Part shown: positions 1 to 6,524 of the stretch, one piece after another
Position numbering within the stretch: position 1 is the stretch's first letter
Layout: each line of letters starts with the position of its first letter
Assembly: GCA_011322715.1 (NCBI GenBank)
Contig: DRLX01000441.1
Span: 1 to 7,514 of the forward strand
DNA: 7,514 bases
DNA from: Desulfobulbaceae bacterium
Lineage (GTDB): Bacteria > Desulfobacterota > Desulfobulbia > Desulfobulbales > Desulfobulbaceae
Reading direction: 5' to 3'
Notes under the pieces: generated by a model
The model's database searches: none
The model's input: the letters and a program-made list of their open reading frames with translations, nothing else
Told to the model about the DNA's origin: nothing
Made by a program: the position numbers and the translations under genes

Positions 1-21
1 ACGCGTGTTATTGCATGTGCT

Positions 22-101
22 GTAGGAGCGGATTTATCCGCGAATAGCTCACCCAATTACCAGGACAACCATGAAAATTTCGCGGCTGAAGCCGCTCCTA
101 C
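22..101. repeat. Inverted pair of REP-like palindromes (REPIN-like)
   Basis: Two 23-base units face each other, at 22-44 and, on the opposite strand, 79-101, separated by 34 bases. Both begin GTAGGAGCGG and end CCGCGAA when read in the same sense, with 20 of 23 bases identical. Each folds on itself: GCGGAT/ATCCGC at 28-41 and GCGGCT/AGCCGC at 82-95. Two of the three differences fall on paired positions and preserve the pair (A-T in one, C-G in the other). The third lies in the loop. This layout of two inverted REP units is what is called a REPIN, which is spread by RAYT (TnpA-REP) transposases. No such transposase is in the window. Lying past the end of the last gene, the hairpins could also shape or protect an mRNA end. 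No other copy was seen in the window. Confidence 0.8.
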
Positions 102-108
102 GGACCCC

Positions 109-140
109 GGTTGCGGGTAAAACCCGCCTTAGACGCAACC
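109..140. repeat. GC-rich hairpin next to the REP pair
   Basis: GCGGGT at 113-118 and ACCCGC at 122-127 form a six-pair stem with a loop of three A. An outer pair of arms, GGTTGCG at 109-115 and CGCAACC at 134-140, gives an alternative larger fold. It lies 8 bases from the second REP unit and may be a diverged relative, although it lacks the GTAGGAG edge. On the minus strand it lies about 75 bases past the stop of the 216-530 gene, so it could stop or stabilise that transcript. No run of T follows the stem, so a classical intrinsic terminator is not supported. Confidence 0.45.
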
Positions 141-215
141 TGTTAATTTTCATGCTTTGCTGCGCCGTTAAGCCATGCTGGTTTATCTCGGTACCGGGCC
201 GCTTTTCAGGCTCCC

Positions 216-530
216 TTACTCCCCTTGAAATTCAACCGTCTTTTTCCCCCGCCTGCCCTTACCCGTTCCACGTTCACAGAGATGGACAATTGCCGCTGTA
301 AACAGGGGGCGGAGATAGGGAAGGGAAATGGTGGTCGCAGCTTCGAAGGCAAGATCAACCACAGCCTCTTTGCCATTACCCCGGTTGAGCTGTCTGAGCG
401 GACGGCTGATATCAATGCCCGGGTCGGTTGCCCGCAGTCTCTCCTTTGCCTCGGCAAGGGTCGGCGCATGGTTGATTGCCTTTCCCTGGAGCAGATTTTT
501 CAGATTGGCGCGCGCCTGTTCAAGGTCCAT
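216..530 (-). CDS. Unrecognised 104-residue protein, third gene of the YqjD/YqjE-like unit
   Basis: I do not recognise this family. The 104 residues start with a soluble, charged, probably helical part (about 1-35, with LEQARANLKNLLQGK and an AEAKERLRA stretch). A moderately hydrophobic stretch follows at about 57-84 (AVVDLAFEAATTISLPYLRPLF), then a very basic tail (GTGKGRRGKK). It could be a peripheral or single-pass membrane protein. Its start overlaps the end of the upstream gene by 11 bases. An AGGAG site at 543-539 stands eight A before the ATG, so translation is probably coupled. In E. coli the yqjD-yqjE pair is followed by the small gene yqjK. This gene sits in the same place and has a similar length, but I see no convincing sequence similarity. 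Overlapping frames on both strands lack this start context, so this is the best supported frame. Confidence 0.7.
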   Translation of the reverse strand: MDLEQARANLKNLLQGKAINHAPTLAEAKERLRATDPGIDISRPLRQLNRGNGKEAVVDLAFEAATTISLPYLRPLFTAAIVHLCERGTGKGRRGKKTVEFQGE

Positions 531-855
531 TTTTTTTTCTCCTGCCTGCCGCCCATAGAAAGAGCAGGCTGATCGCCAGCCAGAGAACGCCGGGAATAAA
601 AGGCGCTGCCTGTGGAGAAATATAGGTGAGGCAAAGGCCGTAAATACCCCAACTCAGAAAACCAAGAGCGATCAGCAGGCTGAGTATTGCCGCTCCGACC
701 AGGGCGATACTCAACCCGCTGTTGAAGGCGGTTTTTTCAAGGGCCAGCCGCTCCTCGGTGAGGAAAAGCCGGATGGATTGCCGCAGGGCCTTGCCTTCCG
801 CTTCCGCCAGCTCAAACAGGGCTATGGTGAAGTCGGAGATAGTGACCTTGCTCAT
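520..855 (-). CDS. YqjE-like two-helix membrane protein (DUF1469, 'phage holin family')
   Basis: This 111-residue protein has the layout of the DUF1469/YqjE family. An amphipathic, charged N-terminal helix (about 7-42: FTIALFELAEAEGKALRQSI, then LFLTEERLALEKTA) is followed by two membrane helices (about 47-77 and 83-103) joined by a short PQAAP turn, and a basic C-terminus RRKKNGP. The family is often labelled phage holin by automatic annotation, but members of this type are chromosomal and usually sit next to a DUF883 gene, as here. The exact function is unknown. It probably works at the inner membrane with the YqjD-like protein. Its ATG overlaps the TGA of the gene before it by four bases (ATGA) and its own Shine-Dalgarno is weak (CAGGCG), which points to coupled translation. 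Its last codons contain a run of nine A that overlaps the next gene's start. Confidence 0.88.
   Translation of the reverse strand: MSKVTISDFTIALFELAEAEGKALRQSIRLFLTEERLALEKTAFNSGLSIALVGAAILSLLIALGFLSWGIYGLCLTYISPQAAPFIPGVLWLAISLLFLWAAGRRKKNGP
530..538 (-). other. A9 run at a gene overlap, possible slippage site
   Basis: On the minus strand nine A in a row form the last lysine codons of the YqjE-like gene, the spacer after AGGAG, and the first base of the next ATG. The upper frame reads AGA AAA AAA AAT GGA and stops three codons later. With one A fewer it would read AGA AAA AAA ATG GAC and continue in frame through the 104-residue protein, giving a fusion of about 212 residues. Runs of this length are known to favour polymerase slippage. 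Whether it happens here is not known. Confidence 0.5.
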
Positions 856-1181
856 CGCCTGTTGCCGAGCAGTATGCCGATCAGGACACCGACGCCGACG
901 GATGCCAGCAGGGTTCCCGCAGGATATTTTTCTACCTGCTCGCGTACGGCATCCAGGGCGTCATCACCCTCTTGTGTCAGCTCCGCCAGTCGTTTTTTGA
1001 TTTCTGCAAGTGATAGAGTATCGAGCAGGACCTCTTTCTTTTTGCCGATCGTTCCGGCAACTTCCTCGACCTGTTCTTTACCGATATCAGTCAGAGCGCT
1101 GGTCAGGCCCCTGATATCTTTTTTCAGCTCGGCAAGATCTTTTTTGATGTTTTCCAGTTCCTTGTTCGCCTCAGTCGTCAT
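852..1181 (-). CDS. YqjD/ElaB-like membrane-anchored protein (DUF883)
   Basis: This 109-residue protein fits the DUF883 family (E. coli YqjD, ElaB, YgaM). A long, highly charged helical domain (about 1-84, rich in E and K, with a heptad-like stretch ELENIKKDLAELKKDIRGL) leads to a single C-terminal membrane helix (about 86-106, YPAGTLLASVGVGVLIGILLG) and a terminal NRR. The proline-aromatic entry and the glycine-rich helix ending in RR are typical. In E. coli, YqjD is a stationary-phase protein reported to anchor ribosomes to the inner membrane. Transfer of that role to this protein is inference. The start is secure: a perfect AAGGAGG at 1194-1188 stands six bases before the ATG. The gene overlaps the YqjE-like gene by four bases and is the first of a three-gene unit. 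No confident promoter was found upstream. Confidence 0.9.
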   Translation of the reverse strand: MTTEANKELENIKKDLAELKKDIRGLTSALTDIGKEQVEEVAGTIGKKKEVLLDTLSLAEIKKRLAELTQEGDDALDAVREQVEKYPAGTLLASVGVGVLIGILLGNRR

Positions 1182-1253
1182 GATGGGCCTCCTTGGTTAT
1201 GCAGTTGTTGTGGTAGGTAGCTTACCGTTTCATTGTTTCCAAAATTCCGGGGT

Positions 1254-1320
1254 GATAACAAGATAATCAGGTCGTTATCCGAAAATAAGCCACGCAGATT
1301 TGTCGTTCGGACCTATTTTC
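1254..1320. other. Inverted repeats upstream of the YqjD-like unit
   Basis: The 196-base gap between the ATPase stop and the YqjD-like ATG is the only sizeable gap between genes. It holds GATAAC (1254-1259) facing GTTATC (1274-1279), with a further GATAATC between them at 1262-1268. Next to these are GAAAATA (1281-1287) and TATTTTC (1314-1320), which face each other across 26 bases. Such symmetric sites 70-140 bases upstream of a start could bind a regulator or form part of the leader. I could not place a convincing sigma-70 or sigma-54 promoter, so a regulatory role is only a possibility. Confidence 0.25.
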
Positions 1321-1330
1321 ATCATTTATT

Positions 1331-1362
1331 ATGGCTGGGACGGAAAAATATGGTCCAGCCAT
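1331..1362 (-). terminator. Stem-loop after the H+-ATPase gene
   Basis: Arms at 1331-1341 (ATGGCTGGGAC) and 1353-1362 (GTCCAGCCAT) pair over ten bases with one bulged G and a loop of about eleven bases. It begins 15 bases past the TGA of the ATPase gene. On the minus strand the stem is followed by AATAAATGATG rather than a run of T. It is therefore an imperfect terminator candidate or an mRNA 3'-end stabiliser. It marks the likely boundary between the ATPase and the YqjD-like unit. Confidence 0.4.
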
Positions 1363-1377
1363 GCTGGTTTGTCCGTA

Positions 1378-3867
1378 TCATCGATTCATTGCTTTACGTC
1401 TGCTGAAACGTTTGGGAGAAAGAGATCGACTGAGCTTTTTTACAAAGGTATGATGTCTCAGTTTATTATCTTGAAGATGATGATAGACCCTGACCTTGAC
1501 CAAATCGGTGACAATAGCCGATCCTATGGAATAGGCCCATATCAGGGCGATTTCCGGCCAGGTGATTGGGGTGATAAAGCCGAATCCGTAGGCGGCCAGT
1601 AATGTGGCGGCAATTTTAGTTATGACTGCCGACCAGACCATAATCGGTGCGGGCCAGGGGCGTTTCCAGAAGTGGTCCTTGCTCCGGGCCACAAAGAGCA
1701 CCAGGTGCCCGGCCACAGCCATTTTCAGGAAAACATAGGTCTGGACCTGGGTTACATCAAGATGGAGCCAGTCAATGGCGATCAGCAGCATACCAAAGCT
1801 GCCCAGTACGCCGACAATACCCATGGCGGTGGCCACGGAAATGACCTGGTGCATGTCCCAGCGCACCGGCTTCTGTTCCAGGCCGGTATGATCATAGGCG
1901 ATGGTCATGATCGGAATATCATTAAAAAAGGCCAGCAGGATGATCATGATGGCGGTGATCGGATAAAAGTTGAAAAAGATCATGGCCAGGACCACGAAAA
2001 ACATGATGCGAATGGTTTCGCTGATCCGGTAGATGGCGTAGGCGTTCATGCGTTCAAATATCCGCCGGGCCTCTTCGATGGCCGTAATAATAACCGACAG
2101 GCCGGGTGAAGTGAGCACCAGGTCGGCGGCCGCCCGGGCCGCATCGGTGGCGCCGCTGACGGCGATACCCACATCAGCCTGTTTCAGGGCCGGGGCATCG
2201 TTGACGCCGTCTCCGGTCATGCCGGTGATATGTCCTTGTGCCTGCAGTATCTTGACAATGGAGAATTTATGTTCCGGAAAGACCTCGGCAAATCCCTCGG
2301 CCTGTTCAACCGCTTCCCCGATATCGGCGCTGATATTTTTTTGCTGACCGGACACCGGTAGGATGTCTGATTTGAGGATATTTGTGCCCAGGTTCAGTTT
2401 TCCGGCAATCTGCCGGGCAATGGACAGGTTATCGCCGGTGACCATTTTAATGTTCACGCCATATTTTTTTGCCCGGGAGATTGTCTCGGCGGAATCTTCC
2501 CGAGGCGGATCAAACAGGGAAAGAATACCGAGAAAGGTCCAGTGCTGTTCGGCTTCTTTCTTCATGCCGACACCAAGGGCGCGGTAGCCTTGGGCGGCAA
2601 AATCATCAACCACCTTGGCTGCCCGTTTTTGGTCGGTCTCATTCAGGTTTGCCATTTCCATGATGACCTGGGGCGCGCCTTTGGTTACCACAAAAATTGT
2701 GCCGTCCTTGTCCTGTACGGTTGCCTCGGTCCGCTTGTGGACGGGATCAAAGGGGACAAATTTTGTCTGCGTAAAGGCCTGGAGGAGATTTTTGTCCTGC
2801 AGGCCAAGGAAGACGGCCTCGTCAATGGCGTCTCGGTTTTCTTCCCTGGATGCCAGGGCTGCCATCAGCAGGACCTCCTGTTCATCTTTTGCGGCAAATA
2901 CTGCAATATCACCAAGGGTGAGTTTGTTCTGGGTCAGAGTGCCGGTCTTGTCCGAGCAGAGAATGTCCATGGAGGCCATCTCTTCAATGGATTCCAGTCG
3001 GGTGACAATGGCCTTCTTTTTTGACAACAGCATGGCGCCCACGGCCATGGTCATGGACAGGACCGCCGGCATGGCCACCGGAATGGAGGCCACGGTCAGA
3101 ATAAGGGCAAACTGGATCAGGTCGATCCAGGGCTGGTGGCGATGGAGCTGGACCAGGACAAGAATGGTCACCAGAAACAGACTGACATAGATGAGGTAGT
3201 CACCGATGGTGAGCACCGCTTTCTGGAAATGGGAAACGGTTTTTGCCTGCTCGACAAGCCCGGCGGTCTTGCCGAATTTTGTATTTTTTCCGGTGGCCGT
3301 CACCTCGGCCACCACCTCGCCCTGCTTGACAATGGTACCGGAAAAGATTTCTTCGTTTTGTTTTTTAGTCACGGGCAAGGACTCGCCGGTCAGGGCCGAC
3401 TGGTCCACACTGAGATAGTCTCCCTCCACAATTACGGCGTCGGCCGGGACTACATCACCCAGGCGGATCCGTATGATGTCGCCGGGCACAAGTCCTGCCG
3501 CATCAATGATCTTCCAGGCACCGTCCCGCAGGACCCTGGCCTTCTGGGCAAGTTCTTTTTTCAACGCCTCGACGGCGTTGCCGGCGGTATATTCCTGCCA
3601 GAAGCCCACCCCGGCGTTGAAGATCAGCAGGGCGACAATGATGAAAAAGTCGGGCCAGTGACGGACAGCCGCCGAAAGAACGGCGGCCACCTCGATCATC
3701 CATGGGATGGGCCCCCAGAAATATCCCAGCAGTTTTCTGATGGGAGAGACCTTTTTTTCTTCAAGGGCATTGGGCCCGTATTGCTGGAGAAGGCGGGCGG
3801 CCTCATTTGAGCTGAGGCCTTTGTCCTTAGGTGTTTTTGGTGTTCTGCTGGTTGTTGGATTCGTCAT
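1378..3867 (-). CDS. P-type plasma-membrane proton-exporting ATPase (P3A type)
   Basis: An integral inner-membrane pump that hydrolyses ATP to export protons. With the start chosen here it has 829 residues. It shows TGES (160-163, phosphatase loop), PVAMP in helix M4 (263-267), the phosphorylation motif DKTGTLT with Asp306, KGAP in the nucleotide-binding domain (Lys396), DPPR (453-456) and TGDGVNDAP (551-559). Ten membrane helices can be laid out: two before TGES, two before DKTGT and six after VNDAP. Residues matching those used in plant H+-ATPase AHA2 are present: Asn84 in M2 (AHA2 Asn106), Arg620 in M5 (Arg655) and Asp650 in M6 in FNDIPIMTI (Asp684). No CPC or heavy-metal domain is seen, which argues against a metal pump. 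The C-terminus ends in a short basic tail, not the long autoinhibitory domain of plant enzymes. The start at 3867 has GGGAGG nine bases upstream. The longer frame, starting at 3891, has none. It lies 55 bases after glgP. Confidence 0.94.
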   Translation of the reverse strand: MTNPTTSRTPKTPKDKGLSSNEAARLLQQYGPNALEEKKVSPIRKLLGYFWGPIPWMIEVAAVLSAAVRHWPDFFIIVALLIFNAGVGFWQEYTAGNAVEALKKELAQKARVLRDGAWKIIDAAGLVPGDIIRIRLGDVVPADAVIVEGDYLSVDQSALTGESLPVTKKQNEEIFSGTIVKQGEVVAEVTATGKNTKFGKTAGLVEQAKTVSHFQKAVLTIGDYLIYVSLFLVTILVLVQLHRHQPWIDLIQFALILTVASIPVAMPAVLSMTMAVGAMLLSKKKAIVTRLESIEEMASMDILCSDKTGTLTQNKLTLGDIAVFAAKDEQEVLLMAALASREENRDAIDEAVFLGLQDKNLLQAFTQTKFVPFDPVHKRTEATVQDKDGTIFVVTKGAPQVIMEMANLNETDQKRAAKVVDDFAAQGYRALGVGMKKEAEQHWTFLGILSLFDPPREDSAETISRAKKYGVNIKMVTGDNLSIARQIAGKLNLGTNILKSDILPVSGQQKNISADIGEAVEQAEGFAEVFPEHKFSIVKILQAQGHITGMTGDGVNDAPALKQADVGIAVSGATDAARAAADLVLTSPGLSVIITAIEEARRIFERMNAYAIYRISETIRIMFFVVLAMIFFNFYPITAIMIILLAFFNDIPIMTIAYDHTGLEQKPVRWDMHQVISVATAMGIVGVLGSFGMLLIAIDWLHLDVTQVQTYVFLKMAVAGHLVLFVARSKDHFWKRPWPAPIMVWSAVITKIAATLLAAYGFGFITPITWPEIALIWAYSIGSAIVTDLVKVRVYHHLQDNKLRHHTFVKKLSRSLSPKRFSRRKAMNR

Positions 3868-3876
3868 GATGGAATT

Positions 3877-3882
3877 CCTCCC
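3877..3882 (-). promoter_or_regulatory. Ribosome binding site deciding the ATPase start
   Basis: GGGAGG on the minus strand, nine bases before the ATG at 3867. It lies inside the eight-codon extension of the longer frame, whose own ATG at 3891 has no purine-rich site before it. The shorter start is therefore preferred. Confidence 0.75.
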
Positions 3883-3922
3883 GCTATACATAAGTTGTGA
3901 ATCAACGTATTGTAGCTACCGG

Positions 3923-6451
3923 TTAATGTTCCCACAGAATTTGGTTGGCCTCAAGCGGTATCAATGCCTCGGGATGAAAGGGAACGATCCGGGCCGTATA
4001 GTCGGTGGCCGGCCTTTCGTTTGCCACCTCGCATGTATACAGATAGCCGTGTATGGCTCCGACAAGGGGTTCGCTGCGAGTCATGGAATGCAGTTCCGGC
4101 GGCTTGTCACCGCTTCCATCGGCATAGAGCTCCACCCGGACAAAATCGGGATCAAGGTCATCGAGATACACCTGGACCTCAAACATGATACTTTTGTCCT
4201 TTTTTTCTGTCTCGAGGCGGCCGAAACGAATGGAAGGCCAATGGCGCTCAATGGTCTGCCGCCAGAGAACGATATTTTCCGTGCATGCCTGATCTTTCGT
4301 TCTTTTCGTTACATTTTTGAACATGTTCAGATAATAGCTCTCCATGTATTCCCGCACCATCCTATTGGCGGAAAACTGCGGCGTCAGTTTCGCCATACTG
4401 CTGCGCAACCGCTGCACCCACTGCCCGGGAATCCCGTTGACATTACGCTGATAAAAGGCAGGGATAATGTCCTGTTCAAGAAGCGTATACAGTTCGTTCG
4501 CTTCATGCCTGTCCCATGTGGTAATATCATCGTGGAGCCCACCGTCGCCAAGGGGCCAGCCGACCTCCGGATTCCATGCCTCGGCCCACCATCCGTCCAG
4601 TTCCGAAACATTGAGGCCGCCGTTGACCAGGACCTTCATGCCGCTGGTGCCGCAGGCCTCCCAGGGTCGACGCGGGGTGTTGATCCAGAGGTCGACGCCC
4701 TGGACCAGATGCTGGGCGACGAGCAGGTCATAGTCAATGAGAAAAATGACCCTATGTTCAAGGTGATAGTCGCGGATAAAATTGATCCATGCCTGGATCA
4801 TGGCCTGGCCACGCATGTCTTTGGGGTGCGCTTTACCTGCCAGGATGAGTTGTATCGGCTGTTCGGTATTGCTGAGCAACCGGGCAAACCGGTCAGGATC
4901 ATGGAGGAGCAGATCGGTCCGTTTATAGGAGGTGAACCGACGGGCAAAACCAAGGGTCAGTACATTGGGGTCAAAAATGGATTCCGCATCAACGGGGCGA
5001 TTGAGTGTAGGCCCCTGCAGGGCCTGTTGCCGGAGGAGTCGTTCGCGCAGCCAGGTGATCAGCCGTTGCCGGTTGCTACTGCGCATGGCCCACAGCTCTT
5101 CATCGCTGATTTTCATGATGGCCGCTTCAAGGTCCTGCAGTTCTTCACGCCAGCGTTCCTTGCCGCAGGCCTCGGTCCATAACCGGTCGGATTCCGGAGA
5201 GTCCCAGCTCGGCACATGCACGCCGTTGGTGACATGGCCCACCGGTACCTCATGGCTTGGCCAACGAGGAAAAAGCGGTTGAAAGATACGGCGGCTGACC
5301 TCGCCGTGCAGGCGGCTGACCCCGTTGACGGCGCCACAGCCGTGCATGGCCAGCCAAGCCATATGAAAGGGTTCCGTACCGTCGGTGGCCCGGATGTCGG
5401 TGCGTCCAAGGGCCAGCAATTCCTGAAAGGAAATATCAAGCCGGGCCACATAGTCCTCCATGTACTGCTCAAAGAGTCGGGGCGCAAACCGGTCAAAACC
5501 GGCCTCCACCGGCGTATGGGTGGTAAAGAGATTGCCGGCCCGGGTAGCGGTGAGCGCCTCCTGGAAGCCGACCTTATGTTCCTGCATGAAAAAACGGGCC
5601 CGCTCAAGAACGACAAAGGCGGCATGGCCTTCGTTGAGATGGCAGATCTGTGGAGTGATCTCCAGATCACGGAGGAGACGGTAGCCGCCGATCCCCAGCA
5701 CGATTTCCTGTTGCAGTCGCATTTCCGATCCGCCGCCGTACAGTTCGCTGGTGATACCCCGGTCGGCCGGACTGTTGAGTGGATCATTGGAATCCAGCAG
5801 ATACAGAGGGACACGACCGACAATGGCCTGCCAGGCGCGCAGTCGCAGGGTGCGGCCGGGCAGTTCTACTTCGACAATCAGCCATTCACCCTCGTCGTCG
5901 CGGACCGGCAGAACGGGCAGCTGGGTGGGATCGTTGTAGGGAAAAAAAACCAGCTGTTGCCCCTCGGCATCCAGCCCCTGCCGAAAATAGCCCTGCTGAT
6001 ACAGCAGGCCGATACCGACCACCGGCAGGCCGAGTTCACTGCCGGCCTTGAGATAGTCGGCGGCCAGGACACCGAGCCCGCCGGAATAGATGGGTAGCGA
6101 TTCATCCAGGCCGAATTCCATACTGAAATAGGCGATGTCGGCAAGGTCGGACTGGGGCCAGGCCCGCTGAAACCATGCCTGTCGTTGATGGGCTGTGCGC
6201 TGTGCCCGGCGCAATTTGGCCAGCAGGGCGACAAACTCCGCATCCCCGGCAAGCTCGGCCAGGTATTTTCTGCTGACCATCTGCAGAATAAGCCATGGAT
6301 TATGGGTGCGCTCCCAGAGTTCGGCGTCAATTCGCTGCCAGAGGTGATCAGCGGTATGGCACCAGGACCAGCGAAGGTCAAGGGCCAGTTCCCGAAGATC
6401 GGAAAGTTCTTCCGGAAGATCCTCAAGCGCTATGTCATAAGATACCGTCAT
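3923..6451 (-). CDS. glgP: Alpha-glucan (glycogen/maltodextrin) phosphorylase
   Basis: This pyridoxal-phosphate enzyme releases glucose 1-phosphate from the ends of alpha-1,4-glucans in the cytoplasm. The protein has 842 residues, normal for the type with an N-terminal DUF3417 domain, seen here in the LALDLRWSW and ELWERTHNPW stretch. Further family motifs, numbered from this start, are YSGGLGVLAADY (about 122-133), HLNEGHAAF (271-279), TTHTPVEAGFD (310-320), FARRFTSYKR (502-511), LAGKAHPKD (537-545) and RRPWEACGTSGMK (594-606). The lysine at 606 corresponds to the cofactor-binding lysine of the EASGTGNMK motif in E. coli-type enzymes. The chosen ATG has GAGGA seven bases upstream. A longer frame from 6502 adds 17 codons but has no site in front. 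It lies 73 bases after gpmA and 55 before the H+-ATPase, so it probably shares a transcript with them. Glucose 1-phosphate would feed glycolysis, where GpmA acts. Confidence 0.95.
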   Translation of the reverse strand: MTVSYDIALEDLPEELSDLRELALDLRWSWCHTADHLWQRIDAELWERTHNPWLILQMVSRKYLAELAGDAEFVALLAKLRRAQRTAHQRQAWFQRAWPQSDLADIAYFSMEFGLDESLPIYSGGLGVLAADYLKAGSELGLPVVGIGLLYQQGYFRQGLDAEGQQLVFFPYNDPTQLPVLPVRDDEGEWLIVEVELPGRTLRLRAWQAIVGRVPLYLLDSNDPLNSPADRGITSELYGGGSEMRLQQEIVLGIGGYRLLRDLEITPQICHLNEGHAAFVVLERARFFMQEHKVGFQEALTATRAGNLFTTHTPVEAGFDRFAPRLFEQYMEDYVARLDISFQELLALGRTDIRATDGTEPFHMAWLAMHGCGAVNGVSRLHGEVSRRIFQPLFPRWPSHEVPVGHVTNGVHVPSWDSPESDRLWTEACGKERWREELQDLEAAIMKISDEELWAMRSSNRQRLITWLRERLLRQQALQGPTLNRPVDAESIFDPNVLTLGFARRFTSYKRTDLLLHDPDRFARLLSNTEQPIQLILAGKAHPKDMRGQAMIQAWINFIRDYHLEHRVIFLIDYDLLVAQHLVQGVDLWINTPRRPWEACGTSGMKVLVNGGLNVSELDGWWAEAWNPEVGWPLGDGGLHDDITTWDRHEANELYTLLEQDIIPAFYQRNVNGIPGQWVQRLRSSMAKLTPQFSANRMVREYMESYYLNMFKNVTKRTKDQACTENIVLWRQTIERHWPSIRFGRLETEKKDKSIMFEVQVYLDDLDPDFVRVELYADGSGDKPPELHSMTRSEPLVGAIHGYLYTCEVANERPATDYTARIVPFHPEALIPLEANQILWEH

Positions 6452-6458
6452 GTCATGA

Positions 6459-6463
6459 TCCTC
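6459..6463 (-). promoter_or_regulatory. Ribosome binding site deciding the glgP start
   Basis: GAGGA on the minus strand, seven bases before the ATG at 6451. The ATG of the longer frame at 6502 is preceded only by GGCCGGG next to a GGCCC/GGGCC palindrome, a poor initiation context. Confidence 0.7.
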
Positions 6464-6524
6464 ATTTAATAAATAGTCCTCATAGCCGGACTTCAATACC
6501 ATCCCGGCCCGTGGGCCATGGGTT

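Noticed and set aside
71..301. A 76-codon plus-strand frame starting in the REP pair.
   Set aside because: It begins inside a palindromic repeat, has no ribosome site and overlaps the 3' part of the 216-530 gene.
778..1266. A 162-codon plus-strand frame over the YqjD/YqjE-like genes.
   Set aside because: It is antisense to two genes with strong family features and precise overlaps, and its serine- and arginine-rich content is typical of a shadow frame.
3707..5182. A 491-codon open frame on the plus strand across the ATPase start and the 3' half of glgP.
   Set aside because: It runs antisense to two clearly recognised enzymes, crosses their intergenic gap and shows no recognisable motif. It is explained by codon bias in the real frames.
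5655..5670. A perfect seven-base inverted repeat, GTGATCT/AGATCAC, inside glgP.
   Set aside because: It falls in a conserved coding stretch (LRDLEITPQ) and is explained by codons. Nothing else points to a site.
5941..5949. A run of eight T in the glgP coding strand as a possible slippage site.
   Set aside because: It encodes conserved Phe residues in a full-length frame, with no overlapping gene or product that a shift would create.
5216..6097. A 293-codon open frame on the plus strand inside glgP.
   Set aside because: It is fully antisense to conserved phosphorylase motifs and has no independent support.
6465..6493. A weak TTGAAG, 17 bases, TTTATT arrangement on the minus strand before glgP.
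   Set aside because: Only four of six bases match in each element, and the leader would be too short to hold the GAGGA site comfortably.
6506..6517. GGCCC/GGGCC palindrome between gpmA and glgP as a terminator.
   Set aside because: The two-base loop is too small, the stem only five pairs, and no run of T follows.
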